DNA from: Schistocerca nitens | Taxonomy: Eukaryota; Arthropoda; Insecta; Orthoptera; Acrididae | NCBI RefSeq assembly: GCF_023898315.1 | Contig: NC_064621.1 | Span: 537,685,383-537,749,382 of the forward strand | DNA: 64,000 nt | Direction: 5' to 3' | Shown here: positions 29,891 through 42,119 of the stretch, one piece after another | How the letters are laid out: each line of letters starts with the position of its first letter | How positions within the stretch are numbered: position 1 is the first letter of the stretch | The notes under the pieces: model-generated | The model's database searches: none | What the model was told of the DNA's origin: nothing | The model's input: only the letters and a program-made list of their open reading frames with translations | Position numbers and translations under genes: made by a program

Positions 29891-31847
29891 CTGTGGCAAA
29901 GCCGTTGGCCTCATTTCTGCTAGTTCCATCATTTTTGTCTTTTTCCTGTTTGCTCTCACTACATGCTGCACTCATAAGACTTTTCATTCCATTCAACAGA
30001 ACAGGGTAGGAATGTCATTAGCGAATCTTATCACAGTTATCCCTTCACCATGAATTTTAATTCCACTCTTGAATTTTTCTGTCATTGCTTCTACGATGTA
30101 TTGGTCGAACAGTAAGGGCGAAATACTGCATACCTGTCCTACACCCTTTTTAATCAGAGTGGTTCGCTCTTGGTCTTCCAGTATTATTGTTCCTTCTTGG
30201 TTCTTGTACATATTGTGTTTCTCACGTCCTTCCCTGTAGCTCACTCAAATTTTTTTTGAGAACTTCGAATATTTTGCACCATTTTATCTTGTCGAACGCT
30301 TTTGATAGTTCGCCAAATTCATAATTTTTCTTCAGTTTTGTTTGCATTATCAAGGGCAACGTCGGAATTGCCTCTCCGGTACCTTTATCTATCCTAAAGC
30401 CAAACTCTTCGTTACCTAACAGTTCGTTAATTTTATTTTTCATTCTTCTCTGTGTTATTCTTGTCAGCAGCTTACACGCATGAGCTGTTAAGCTAATGGT
30501 ATGATAGTTTTTGCACTTATCTCCACTTACCATCTTCGGAATTGGGTGGATGATATTTTTTCCGGAACTCTGATACTATGTCGCCACTCACAGAGATCCT
30601 ACACACCAACTTGAATAATCGTTTGGTTGTCACTTCCCCCAATGATTCCGATGGAATGTTATCACTCTCTTTTGCCGTATTTGATCTCACGTCTTGCAAA
30701 GCTCTTTTAAATTCTGACTCGAAAAGTGGATTCCCTATATCTTGCATACCTAGTCCAGTTTCCTCTGGTATAAGGTCAGCAGGAAGTCCTCTTCCACACA
30801 GAGGCTTTCACTGTACTCTTTCCACCTGCCTACTCTTTCCTCTGCACTTAACATTGGAGTTACCATTGCACTCTTAACGTTACCACCCTTCCTTTCAATT
30901 TCACCCAAGGTTGTTCTGAATTTTACATACTCTGAGTCAGTCCTCTCTACGATCATTTCATTTTAGATTTCTTCATTTCGACTTGGCTGTCCTGCACTTC
31001 CTGTTTATTCCGTTCCTATGTGATTTATTTTGCTGTAGTCTTGTCGTTCCTTGAATATTTTTGTACGTCTTTCTCTTGTTGATCAGTTGACGTAATTCTA
31101 TTACTCAAGACTATTTCTCAGCTAACTTCCCTGTACCTAGGATTGTATATTCAACGTCTGAGATTGCTGTTTTTAGGAATGTCCACTCCTTTTCAAATGA
31201 GCTGATTACTCTCGTAATCCTCATCCGCATCCTTAGTGAACTTGCATCTCGTCTCATCATCCCTCAGAGCTCTAGAATCTCACTTCTTATCACTCCGATC
31301 CGCAGAAGATTCTCTTTAACTTCAGTCTACTCTTCACAATTACTAAATTATGATCTGAGTCTGGGTATGCCTTACGATCAAATATCTGATTTCGGAGTTT
31401 CTGTCTGGGTATGCCTTACGATCAAATATCTGATTTCGGAGTTTCTGTCTGGCCGTGATGTAATCCAAATGAAAGATTCACGAGTCACCGGTCTTTTCGA
31501 AGTAAACCTTCTTCTCTTGTGATTCTTGAACAGAGCATTCGTTATTACCATGCGAAATTTATTGTAGAACTCAGTTAGCCTTTCTCCTCTCTCATTCCTC
31601 TGACAAGCACATATTCTCCCGTAACCCTTTCTTCTATTCCTTCCTTCACAGCTGCGTTCCATTCACCCATGGCTGTTAGATTTTCATCTACCTTTACATG
31701 TTGAATTACCCGTTCAAAATCCTCTTATCCTACCTGTGAATGTTCATCTTCTGCTTGCAACGTTGGAATGTGTACCTGAACCATCGTTCCGGTGCTGGTT
31801 TGAGGTCGAATCTGATGAGAGCAACCTTATCACCGAGCTGCGCGTAA

Positions 31848-32304
31848 TGTCTCTCTCTACACAATCTCAATCTTCACTTAGCCTTGACTACAGATATGCG
31901 TGGCTTTTGAGGAGCTGCTCGACCGTTCTACCCCACTCTTTCTGCCTTTCTACGCACAGTCGTTACGCTAGCTGGAGTGCTGGTGGCTCTTGGGAACTCA
32001 CAAGTGATTCCTTCCGTTGATATCATGTGATTTTTTACAAACTGCGTCTCCAAATCTAAACGGTCCCTGTCAGTCAGTACATGTGATCTGCCTGGTCTTG
32101 GTCTGGCTGTCGTTGTTCCTTCGTGTTTCCGCTTCACAGTCACGTCACAAAACAGTCGACCTGGACAGCTTCAGAAGGTTCAAATGTCCTTGATGTATCT
32201 GTTACTCAAGTGACATTCGAAGTCACTGAGCTCTGCTGACCGATCCACTCTGTTTCTCTACTGACAACCCGTGCCGGTACCGCCTCTCGAGACAGCTAGT
32301 GGTC
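31848..32304 (-). pseudogene. Tc1-type transposase, N-terminal half
   Basis: The minus strand at 32143-31928 encodes a decayed Tc1 N-terminal segment (KRKHEGTTTARPRPGRSHVLTDRDRLDLETQFVKN). It includes a GRP(S/R)-like hinge typical of the boundary between the DNA-binding and catalytic parts. The catalytic half lies on the far side of the RTE insertion. Confidence 0.65.
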
Positions 32305-32314
32305 AGTTCCGCAT

Positions 32315-32507
32315 AAAATGGATCGAATGGCTCTCAGCACTATGGGACTTAACATCTGAGGTCATCTGTCCCCTTGCTACTACTTAAACGTAACTAACCT
32401 AAGGACATCACACACATCCAACCCGGAGGCAGGATTCTAACCTGCGATCGTAGCGGTCGCGCGGACTCAGACTAAAGCGCCTAGAACCGCTCGGCCACAA
32501 CGGCCGG
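32315..32507 (-). repeat. tRNA-headed SINE, type A
   Basis: Minus-strand copy near the right end of the split Tc1 element, with head at 32507 and tail near 32315. An 11-bp duplication CAGTTCCGCAT flanks it (32304-32314 and 32508-32518). The body contains an altered ATTCTAACCTGC B-box region on the plus strand. Confidence 0.93.
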
Positions 32508-32694
32508 CAGTTCCGCATTGCATAAGGGTGTCTAGATACTTTCGATGTAATGTATATTGATGAAAAAAATGCACACAAAATGTTTAACGTAACATTGTGG
32601 TAAGCAAATTACAAATTATATCAACTTTGTAAAATCATTGACAGTAAAACACAAATTGTATGACAACTACTCTGTATTGGGTTTAGAGTGTTGC

Positions 32695-32890
32695 CGCGCG
32701 GGGTGGTGGAGGGGTCTCAGGCGTCTTGTCACGGTCCACGCGGCTCCCCCCATCGAAGGTTAGTCCTCCCTCTGGCGTGGGTGGGTGTGTTGTCCATAGC
32801 GTAAGTTAGTTTAAGTTAGATTAAGTAGTGTCTAAGATTAGGGACCAATGACCAAAGCTGTTTGGTCCTATAAGATCTTACCAAAATTTT
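32695..32890 (+). repeat. tRNA-headed SINE, type B
   Basis: This is the most complete type B copy in the window: the head region starts GCCGCGCGGGGTGGTGGAGG with a B-box-like AGGTTAGTCCTCCCTCTGGC, and the body holds GTAAGTTAGTTTAAGTTAG and TTAGGGACCAATGACC. It ends in a T-rich tail. The A-box part is degraded. No target-site duplication was identified. Confidence 0.8.
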
Positions 32891-33251
32891 TTTATTGTGA
32901 TGTATGATGAACAGAATTTATTTGCTCCTCGACAAATCAGAAATAGTACATTTGTTAGCAATTAGGAATAAAAGAAAAAGTGCTATAATCAAGAGTTGGA
33001 GAAATACCCTGTTCCAGGAATTTCGTTTTTATCACAAATTAATTATTTGTATTTCCTCGCTCTGAGCAAAACGAACTCGATGTTCATCTCACTGAAGTCA
33101 AATTTAACAGTTATGGTGCATTTTATGGACCAGATAGCTAAATTTGAATGACTGAATTCGTTCATACTCGACCTTAAGTAGATTTTTATGGCGTTTAATT
33201 TCCTGCAGCTTCATTCACATGATGTTGCTGTTAGTGAAATTGTCATACGTG

Positions 33252-33365
33252 CACTGATGAACTAAAACATTATGGACACCTGGTGATTGGCTTGTTTGTC
33301 CGTCTTTGGAAAGAAGTACATCACTGATTCTGCATACCAGGGATCTGACTGTTTGTTGCTAAAGG
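33252..33365 (-). mobile_element. Solo end of a Tc1-type element (fragment)
   Basis: The first bases (CGTGCACTGATGAACTAAAACATTATGG) resemble, in reverse complement, the right end of the fragment at 50945-51321. The following part (TTTGTCCGTCTTTGG, AAGTACATCACTGATTCTGC) also matches it block for block. It is therefore the terminal piece of the same Tc1-like family, here without transposase. Confidence 0.7.
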
Positions 33366-35205
33366 GAGACAATTAATGAACTATATGAAACATAGCTAAA
33401 TTAGTTAAAAATAAAGCATGCACATAATTTATTCAACATGTAAACATCACTACCGATATTCGGATCTAGGTTATGACATGCTCGATATACCTGCCATGAT
33501 TGTCGACGATCTGGCACAGACGAATAGTGAAATTCTGCGTGACAAGCTGAAGTGTCGGAACATCGATGCTGTCAATAGTAGTGGGACAAACTTCATTTTG
33601 ATGCATTTTGTTAGTGCGTGTTTCCTACATCAGGGACAGGTATGCACTCAGGAGTGGACCTATCGTTCTCCTACAATTGACAGGTACTTAACCCATTGTT
33701 CTCCTCTGATTAAAAGGTACTTTTGTTCTGCAAATGGGAACCTTCCTGTTGATTGACAGGTCCTTAACCTGTTGTTCCCCCACCCCCTCCCACTCCCATC
33801 CCCCCTTAGAAAAATTCTAACCCCCCTCCTACACCTCACTGCTACAGGTAAACTTTCATGTATGAGTTATTGGAATAGCCCCTCTCAGTCTTATGAATTT
33901 GATTGACTACTTAATTATATTGATCAATTAATTAACCTCTCCCCCTCTGGAAAACCACCCTCCCATCCCACCCTCCCTACCAGAAATTGTCGGGAAAAAG
34001 ACTCATTTTGCCGGTCATGTGGAGGAAATTCGATTGCAGTGTATGGAATATCGTTTTAACAATTTAGACAATATGTGGAATATTGTTTATTTAAACAATT
34101 TACGGGATTCAAGGCAATGTATGGAATATCTGGAAACTGGAGGCTCTGTGGTGGAGAGGAAGGTTCTCGTAACAGGAAACTCAAGGGTATATTGTTTATT
34201 TATAAAAAATTCAATTTGCAGGGTTTCGAAATCTCTTGTTCATCATTCTCAGCTCTTTGGAAAGATGTAGGTCTTCTACAAAGTAATTACATGGGGCAAA
34301 CATATTGCATTACCTAATGTTCAGCACTACACTCTTGATGTCTTAACCATATGTCTGGCAATTTATCGGCACTTACCGTATTGTTCTGTTAAGTGGATTT
34401 CCATGTCACCTCCGTACCGCCTTTGATACCATATTACGTTATTAGTTATGTCCACACACCATTTTCTGGTACAGTTTTCGAATTTCACGAGCTTTTGAAC
34501 ACCATTTCTGGCTCACTCTTCTTCATCATACGCCCCTCTCCTCTTAAACTATTGTACCATGTGTTACATAAAAATTATGCAAATTAACCCAGTGTTCTGC
34601 ACTTAACATGCTTCTCTGCTCCATGTCACCCACCCACCCACAACCTCCCATTAACTACTGTACCACTAACACAATGTTGATATAAAACATTTATACAAAT
34701 TAATTGTGCAACTTAATTAAATCGATATCCTTCACATGTAAAGGGTTGTTTTTTAATTCCCAGCATCCTCTTGATAGGGGAAATCGATGGAATATAGTTT
34801 AAACAAAAGACTGCTAATAAAGAACACATCCCGCCACCTGATGCCGACACTGCTGACTCCGCACATGCTGCCAGGAGCCCCGCGAAGTATGAACACTGGA
34901 GCACGAGCAACCACCCTTATGCCACTATCGCCTGCAGCCATCAGGTGAAAATCAGGTCAGTTTTAGGGTATACAGTTAGAGCTCTATGACCTTTATAGTG
35001 ATGTCTCATCTCTGTGTAAATATGAGCCAATTCACACTCTGGGCCGCTCGCATGTGTTTACCATTGTTGGTGCGATACCTCTCTACCTGTGGATACTGAC
35101 GTCACAGGTCGCGCTATAGAAATCTGTTTCAATGCTTCCCAGAATAGCACAGGGTGCATTGTTCATAGCAGTCCTAACGGGACATTAAGACGTCTCTTGC
35201 TGCAC
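33366..35205. other. No recognised feature
   Basis: This stretch contains C-rich tracts (33780-33830, 33940-33970) and short internally repeated phrases, for example GACAGGTACTTAACC/GACAGGTCCTTAACC near 33680 and 33755, and TGGAATAT…AACAATTTA near 34045-34105. No coding motif and no transposon end was seen. Confidence 0.5.
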
Positions 35206-35395
35206 GCCGGCCGCGATGGTCTAGCGGTTCTAGGCGCTCAGTCCGGAACCGCGCGACTTCTACGGTCGCAGGTTCGAATCCTGCCTCGGGCATGGATGTG
35301 TGTGATGTCCTTAGGTTAGTTAGGTTTAAGTAGTTCTAAGTTCTAGGGGACTGATGACCACAGATGTTAAGTCCCATAGTGCTCAGAGCCATTTT
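35206..35395 (+). repeat. tRNA-headed SINE, type A
   Basis: Full plus-strand copy. The head starts GCCGGCCGCGATGGTCTAGC, and the B box is AGGTTCGAATCCTGCCTCGG. The tail ends GAGCCATTT, so it is slightly short at the 3' end. Flanked by an 11-bp duplication TCTTGCTGCAC (35195-35205 and 35396-35406). Confidence 0.94.
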
Positions 35396-36321
35396 TCTTG
35401 CTGCACACTTTACTACGAATGATGTCAATCTGCAAATCCAGCATCAAGGGAGAGATGTCTGCACAGCTGCTCACTTACGCAGGCGCATCTAAAAGGTTCT
35501 CAATGTTATACTGATGCCACATGGCTAAGTAAATAAGAAACAAGTCGACTTCTCGGAAACTGGAAACTGTAAACTGTTGCAGAAATAGTTAACGAACGCT
35601 TTTGTAAGAGCTTTCATGATGTCTCAGCTTGTACACAGTCTGACTCCGAGCAATGTACTGGAGATGTCTCCTCTTTACAACCGCGGTTCTGGAACGAACC
35701 TCAGTATCTAAACCGCACGTAATTTTCGATGTAAAAAAACAAAATTATGTCCCTAATGGCTATCGATGTGCTGAATCTACACCTCCCTCACGATGGGACA
35801 TGCAGTAGCGACTACTAGACAGTCGTACATATAGTGAAGACTTGTAAATTATAGATTTCAGCGATCAGTCGTCCTTTTTAAATTTTTTTCCTATGCAGAT
35901 CTAGATTTCGGCTAGAGGCTAGCCATTCTCAATTCTTTTCGCTCAATGCATGTAATGCCTGTTGGTCAGGCTTCAATCACAGTTCATTGAATATTACCAG
36001 AGGACGCCATGGCTAAGTCAGCTATATTTCTGCATTACCAACAGAGCTCTCCATTCTGACAGCTCCTACCGTTAGCTGGAAACGTGAATCATTACCGCCA
36101 CAGGCCGCAGCCGCGCCAAGCATGCGACCGTGTTTCTTAATAAAAGAAACACGATCTCAACGACCATATTACTACTGCAGTCGTTCTTTGTTCTACAGGT
36201 GCACACAAGTATTCTTGTTAAAAGCTATACCGGCTTTATAAATCGACATATGATATTACCTCCGAATGAATTGGTTTTTCCAGACAAACACCGCGACACT
36301 GGATATAGACGGTGATCATGT
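35396..36321. other. No recognised feature
   Basis: No gene or classifiable repeat. A perfect 10-bp hairpin (CGTGTTTCTT, loop AATAA) lies at 36129-36153, immediately before the large inverted repeat. Confidence 0.5.
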
Positions 36322-37580
36322 TAGTGTATATTATCAGACCTGAAGTGTTGTTACATATAGCCCACGATGCAACCTCGTGATAAAATAACTGACTTTTGAA
36401 AGTGATTCTGCTAAGGAACGTGGTATGTATCTGGTATTTGCAACTTCCTCATGCCACCGCTAGATATTTCTCCAGTATTGGTAACGTATTCCGTCTTGAT
36501 GCCATGTCAAAAGTTCCACATTACATCCACCGGATTGAGGGCAAAGGTTGATTGAGAAGGTCACAACCAGTATATGGTGTGCTGATTGAGGGCGTAAGAA
36601 ATGTACACAGACTTCTCAGATCCCTAGTGTTCCGCTATCTGCTAGAAATACTGTCTGGGATTTGGAATCAAGTCTTTCCATTCAACCACATACTTGTGTT
36701 GAATCCTATGGAGAAGTCCCTTAATGATTATAGGCAATAGTGAATCATATTTTAGGCACTCTCATATATAGAAATGAGTCACTTTTCTCGAACCTATCTG
36801 CTACAGTATAATTTCAACGTGGTTTTGGTAGTCCCTATGCATCTTGCAACTGCCCCTCAGACTCTGCGCTACCATCCCTGCAGCTTTGAGCATGTGATCG
36901 TTACAATTTAAGTCGGGCTAAGTAGAAGTTGGAGAAAGCTAAATCTACCACCTTCTGCAAGCTCTGTAGAAACAGGCTAAGTTGAAGTATTGCGACCGGA
37001 CTGTGTTATGATCATTTCATGGAAACAGGAACATGTTTTGGTAGCTCCATCAAGTATGCACGATGTGTAAGATCAGCTCCAAACGAAGCCTGCTCCTGCA
37101 ATATCAGGTAGTATAAAAGACAATATGGAAACTGGGAGAAGGCCGAGAATTCTGCTAAGAGAGAGCATAAACACACGCACTCCCAAGGCTACATGGTTCT
37201 GTACTTAAAACAGGCTATAATGTTAGATCGTTTCAGGTTCCGACCTATTAGTCGTGTGGAATGCGGCGCTGTTAATATTCCAATTTAAGAAATATATTTC
37301 CAACAAATGACATACATCCTGCTTGCAGGTTTCTCTACCATAAACTATGGTAACAAAGTTTAAAACGCAAAAACCACTTCCTTAAAACATTGGTTCTATG
37401 TGATACATGCACAATATAGCTCTTCAGAGATGTGTAGTGTCGACTGTTCACATCCGACCATGGTTCAGGAATTATACTATGCCCGCATCAGTCCTATATA
37501 AAATTATCGTTAGTAACGCAGAATACCTCTTACAGGAAACAGATAAGCATATAGCAGTGGCGTCCGACATGTAAAATCCG
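36322..37580 (+). repeat. Left arm of the large inverted repeat
   Basis: Diverged reverse complement of 38975-39420 plus 40860-41886. Two TATA-like blocks are kept in both arms: GTAGTATAAAAGAC at about 37110 and CCTATATAAAA at about 37492. Arms of this length and degree of divergence indicate an old insertion. No open frame in the arm is shared intact with its partner. Confidence 0.8.
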
Positions 37581-38273
37581 TGACACATGCATATACACAG
37601 TCACACAGAAAACAGAGCAAACGTATAGCAAATGTGGAATACGTGGGATGGAGGCGACTGGATTCAATCGAGTACAGTAATATACTATGCCTCCCGATCA
37701 ATGCATTTGTGGCAGTTGTTGGCAGCTGTACTACATTTACAAGTAATTTTAGAACATGGGAAGAGATGTCATGATCGCATAGCTAGAAGTGACATGAAAA
37801 CATCGATAGTATTGCGGAAAATACGTATAAGTTGAGAGAAAATACACCGAAATGCAGGGAAATTGGGGATGTACTTGTGTGTCTTCTTGCTGGTGCAGAA
37901 GAATTCTTGTACTTGGGAACGAATATGGGACAGCAAGAGGAATACGAGAAAACGTTGATATGAGAGCATCAGGAGCCTGAGAAACCGTCATTTTTTTCGT
38001 CGAGGCAGCATTCTACTGTATCACCAGCTGTGACATAGTCGCGTATATGAACAGTGATTCAATACTGTCAAATAGCCTTATCACTTTAGGACATGATGTA
38101 GAAAAAGATCTGAGGACCGTCATTACTGACTGAAACCGGTCATCGTGAGAAGAATTGATATTGTGAACAAAGACTGGAATAAAAAATATTCTACTGTATG
38201 TCTATTGAGGTAGTAGTGATGCACATGAGTTGACAGCTGTCTATCTCTAAACTTACTTGCACCTGCATTAAAA

Positions 38274-38469
38274 AATGGTTCAAGTGGCTCTGAGCACTAT
38301 GGGACTCAACTTGTGAGGTCATAAGTCCCCTATAACTTAGAACTACTTAAACCTAACTAACCTAAGGACATCACACACATCCATGCCCGAGGCAGGATTC
38401 GAACCAGCGACCGTAGCGGTCTCGCGGTTCGAGACTGAAGCGCCTAGAACCGCTTGGCCACGCTGGCCG
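38274..38469 (-). repeat. tRNA-headed SINE, type A
   Basis: Minus-strand copy in the loop of the large inverted repeat, complete with head at 38469. Flanked by GCACCTGC(A/G)TTAAA (38259-38273 and 38470-38484; one mismatch). Confidence 0.92.
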
Positions 38470-38974
38470 GCACCTGCGTTAAACGTAGAGTGGATGGAGT
38501 GGTTGCTTGAGATGGAGTTGTAATGAGGTACGATTTAATGGTAGACTGATGATGCATTCTAGAGGGAGAGGGAGGGAGAAGTTGCTGCAGGTCATTTGAT
38601 CTTTTTTTTTTTTCATATGTTTTGTCAGGATGGATGAGTGGTGTGACATAGTCTGCATTTGACTCATATACAATCACGTCTTCTGTGTGGGTCTTCAAGC
38701 AGTGTCTACTTGCAATTGTTAACAGTAAACCTCTCGAGCAACAGAGGACTTCCATCTCATGTGTGATGAAACGTGACACATTCCTTTAAACGAACTGTGA
38801 TTTATGCAATGTACTCCATCCCCTGTCGCATCTTGGATATAAAATGAAGACTTCAGTTTCATAACTAAGATCGTTCTAAGTTAGCGATAGGTGTTTGTGA
38901 GGCATTGCAATCCCCATGCATACATTTGCTTGACAGATGTCCTGTTGACAAAGTTAGTGGCTGAATGACGTGTA

Positions 38975-41886
38975 ATTTCACATGTTGGACGCCGCTGCTA
39001 TGCGTTTATCTGTTTCCTTGTAAGAGGTATTCTCTGTTACTAACGATCGTTTTATATAGGACTGATGCTGGCGTAGTATTATTTGTGAACCATGATCGGA
39101 TGTGAACAGTGGACGCTATACATCAATGGAATGCCATATTGTACATCTATCACAGATAATCGATATTTTGATGAAGTAGATTTTTCATTTTATAGTTTGT
39201 TATAATGATTATCGTAAGGAAACCTGCAAGAAGGATGTATGTGATTTGTTGGAAATATATTTCTTACATTGGAAAATTAGCAGCACCGCATTCCACACGA
39301 ATAATAGGTCGGAAACTGAAGCGATCTAACATTATAGCCAGTGTTAAGTGGAGATCCATGTAGCCTTAGGAGTGCATGTGTTTATATTCTCTCTTAGCAA
39401 TACACTCCTGGTATTGATCCCAGACACTAGAATAATACTTTAGAATTGATAGCGTAGCTGGTTTATGTACAAATGCTTCTAACTCTGGTGGGGACTTGGC
39501 AAGCTCCATTCATTCACTAGACGTGGAATGTAGCGGTCTACTCCTGGTCAGTTGCAGATGAAATCGGTAACGGTGCTGCAGGGCAGGTTGTACAAAGACA
39601 GAGCGAGGGGGTGTTTAAAGCTCTAATTTTATCCTAAGACTGCGAGAATGCTCTGTGACGACCATCCGCATTAAGATAGATCAAAATTATGCACTATACT
39701 CGAGGTGCTACAAATATGTAGAGCACTGTCTGGTATACTATGATGATATATATGTTCGAGAACTGACAATGAATGGACGTACTGCACAGTCATCTATCTA
39801 CATTCGCAGTGATGCTCGCAAAGTTGAGAATGAGTGGTTTAGCGATGATACTGAAATTGGGAAACATACTGTCACATCATTGGTCGGTGTTGAAGTTACT
39901 GCAAAATTGCTAAAATTGTTCGCACTATCAACTGTGACACTTATTATTACAGTACATTGACGGTATCTTTTCCATCCCATCTGTCCAGTGGTACACTGTT
40001 GGTCACCACATAATGATTGACTGACATCGTTTGTTCGCAATGGAGAAAGAGTTTTTCTGGAGGGGATGGCTAGCGACAAAACAGCAATATGAGGAATCAG
40101 TCAAAACAGAATGCAGAGCCATCAGCTATTCCGTCACTATGATAGATGAGTTTAAATGTATAGGTCGTCAATCACCGTCTTACTGCAGTTTGAAAACCCT
40201 CCACAATGCTGGCAAACTCTTCCAGTTTCCTTATGTTGTAACAGTCTTTTATTTAAAATCATCCAGTGTGTGTGGTGTGTTATGGTAGCAGCAGTAACAA
40301 CATGATTTACACCATGCAACGTCTACTTCCCTGCGAGAGGAAATGGATCAGAATGTGTTAATCTCAGTTTAGAATCTGACACAGACCTCAAAGTCATGAT
40401 GGAAAACCAAAATGTATGGCAGTGTACAAAGCGTGTTACAGTAGATAAAAAGCAATGTTTCAGACAGCGACGCAGGGTCACAGGGAGCATATGTTGCGAC
40501 TTACAGTACAGTCTCTGGGATACGGTCATCCTCCTACAGTACATGTGATGAAACTTTAAACTGGTCTGTGCAGTGGATCAATACCTGTATGTTTAATAGG
40601 ATCGTCACATGTGGTCAGTGCTGCCACGCGTGAGGTATTTGTTTTCGATATATGGGAGGGGGAGAGATGCTGTACAACCTTATCGAGTTCTCTATCGGAT
40701 GAAGTTAGTGGAGCATTCATAGTTCGTAATTTATCGGTGTTGGATGGTAGAGAATAACAATGATGGCATGTTGGAGAGAGAGAGGTGAATGGGCCCTGAG
40801 GGACTAATATCTGCTCCAGACTGCAGTATCTGTATATCGTTTGGAGAGGCACCACAATGCATTAGCAAAATCCTCGTCCTTCTCCCAGTTCCCATACGGT
40901 CTTTTATACTACCTCATGTTGCAGGAGCAGGCTTCGTTTGGACTGACCTTTCACATCGTGCGTAATTGGCGGAGCTACCACAACATGTTCCCGTTTCCAT
41001 GACATGGTCAAAACACAGTCCTCTTGCAATAACTCGGCATAGTCTGTTTCTACATAGGTTGCAGAAGGTGGTAGATATAGCTTTCTCCGACTTCTGCTCA
41101 GTCCGACTTAAACTGGAACGATCACATGTGCAAAGCCGCAAGGATCGTAGCGCATAGTCTGAGGGGCAGTTGCAAGATACATAGGGACTACCTAAAACCA
41201 CACTGGAATTTTACTGTAGCAGACAGGTTTGGGAAAAGGTGACTCGTTTCGAGACATGAGAGTACCAGAAATATGATTCACTATTGGCTATAATCATTAA
41301 AGGACTTCTCAAATGGTTCAAATAGCTCTGAGCACTATGGGACTCAACTGCTGTGGTCATTAGTCCCCTAGAACTTAGAACTACTTAAACCTAACTAACC
41401 TAAGGACATCACACACACCCATGCCCGAGGCAGGATTCGAACCTGCGACCGTAGCAGTCGCACGGTTCCGCACTGCGCGCCTAGAACCGCGAGACCACCG
41501 CGGCCGGCTAAGGACTTCTCCATTGGATCCAACAAAGGTATGTGGTTGAATGGAAAGATTTGATTCCAAATCCCAGACGGCATTTCTAACAGATAGCGTA
41601 ACACTAGAGATCTGAGAAGCCTGTGTACGTTTCTTATGACCTCATCAGCACACCATCTACTCTTTGTAACCTTCGGCTCTAATCCAGTGGATATAATGCG
41701 CAACCTCTGAGATGACATCAAGACAGAATAAGTAACAAATACTGGAGAAATACCTAGCGGTGGCATGAGGATGTTGCAAATACCAGATTCATACCATGTT
41801 CCTTAGCCGAATCGCTCTCAAAATTCAGCAATTTAATCTCGAGGTTGCATCATGGAATACATGTAATCACACTGCTGGCCTGATAA
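38975..41886 (-). repeat. Right arm of the large inverted repeat, with interstitial segment
   Basis: The arm matches the left arm in two blocks separated by 39420-40860, which has no partner on the left. Within that interstitial piece the longest frame is 39655-39960 (+, 101 aa, DDIYVREL…SDDTEIGKHTV), which I do not recognise. Its presence only on one side means either deletion from the left arm or insertion in the right. The outer end (TGATAATA) abuts the Tc1 element at 41889. Confidence 0.72.
41311..41509 (-). repeat. tRNA-headed SINE, type A
   Basis: Minus-strand copy inserted in the right arm of the large inverted repeat. Flanked by AAGGACTTCTC (41300-41310 and 41510-41520). The left arm has no SINE at the equivalent place (near 36716), showing that the SINE came after the inverted repeat formed. 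Confidence 0.94.
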
Positions 41887-42119
41887 TACACCACTGGCCA
41901 TTAAAATTGCTACACGATGAAGATGACGTGCTACAGACGTGAAATTTAACCGACAGGAAGAAGATGCTGTGACATGCAAATGATTAGCTTTTCAGAGCGT
42001 TCACACAAGGTTGGCACCGGTGGCGACACCTACAACGTGCCGACATGAGGAAAGTTTCCAACCGATATCTCATACACAAACAGCAGTTGATTGGCGTTGC
42101 CTGGTGAAACGTTGTTGTG

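Larger units (their letters stand above)
28537..31847 (-). pseudogene. RTE-type LINE, second and more diverged family copy
   Basis: Minus strand, in order. Endonuclease remnant at 31662-31378 (RNERGERLTEFYNKFRMVITNALFKNHKRRRFTSKRP); a middle part at 30956-30517; RT blocks at 30533-30222 (CKNYHTISLTAHACKLLTRI, GNEEFGFR, GELSKAFDKIKW) and 30244-29993 (CSISPLLFDQYIVEAM, then RFANDIP with the F-A-D-D motif altered to FAND). The C-terminal part lies at about 29340-28540. Frame changes and stops are numerous. It is diverged from the 19.6-kb family and is interrupted by SINEs at 28761 and 29390. Confidence 0.85.
27923..32552 (-). mobile_element. Tc1-type DNA transposon, split by nested insertions
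   Basis: The outer ends are AACTCTCTGATCAAAGATAC on the left and, read inward from the right, a matching ...CGAAAGTATCTAGACACCC, both beside TA. The two transposon parts are about 27923-28536 and 31848-32552. Together they line up, in order, with one Tc1-like element on the minus strand. The left part carries plus-strand strings that are the reverse complement of a Tc1 C-terminal half (such as GGTGTTCCATCAGGTTCAGC). The right part carries the helix-turn-helix half (minus-strand TDRDRLDLETQF near 32070). A 3.3-kb RTE element separates them, and a SINE lies near the right end. Confidence 0.82.
36322..41886. mobile_element. Very large imperfect inverted repeat, probable fold-back element
   Basis: The left arm (36322 to about 37580) is the reverse complement of two parts of the right side. 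The outer part, 36322-37140, matches about 40860-41886; the inner part, 37140-37580, matches about 38975-39420. Clear blocks include GGTATTTGCAAC..CCTCATGCCACCGCTAG, GGTAGTATAAAAGAC, AACTGGGAGAAGG and CATCAGTCCTATATAAAA. The right side has an extra 1.4 kb (39420-40860) and a SINE (41311-41509). A loop of about 1.4 kb (37580-38975) with another SINE lies between the arms. No transposase, RT or replication motif could be read. The origin is unknown, and it may be a non-autonomous fold-back or a decayed larger element. Confidence 0.8.

Noticed and set aside
36552..36740. Shared peptide between the two arms of the large inverted repeat (RNVHRLLRSLVFRYLLE… on plus at 36600, on minus at 41640)
   Set aside because: Similarity follows from the DNA inverted repeat. 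The frames are short and contain no recognised domain.
37749..37991. EEFLYLGTNMGQQEE-like peptide (plus strand, about 37895-37950) resembling the YLG block of a LINE
   Set aside because: It is a single short match without any flanking RT motif inside the loop of the large inverted repeat. Not enough to call a LINE.
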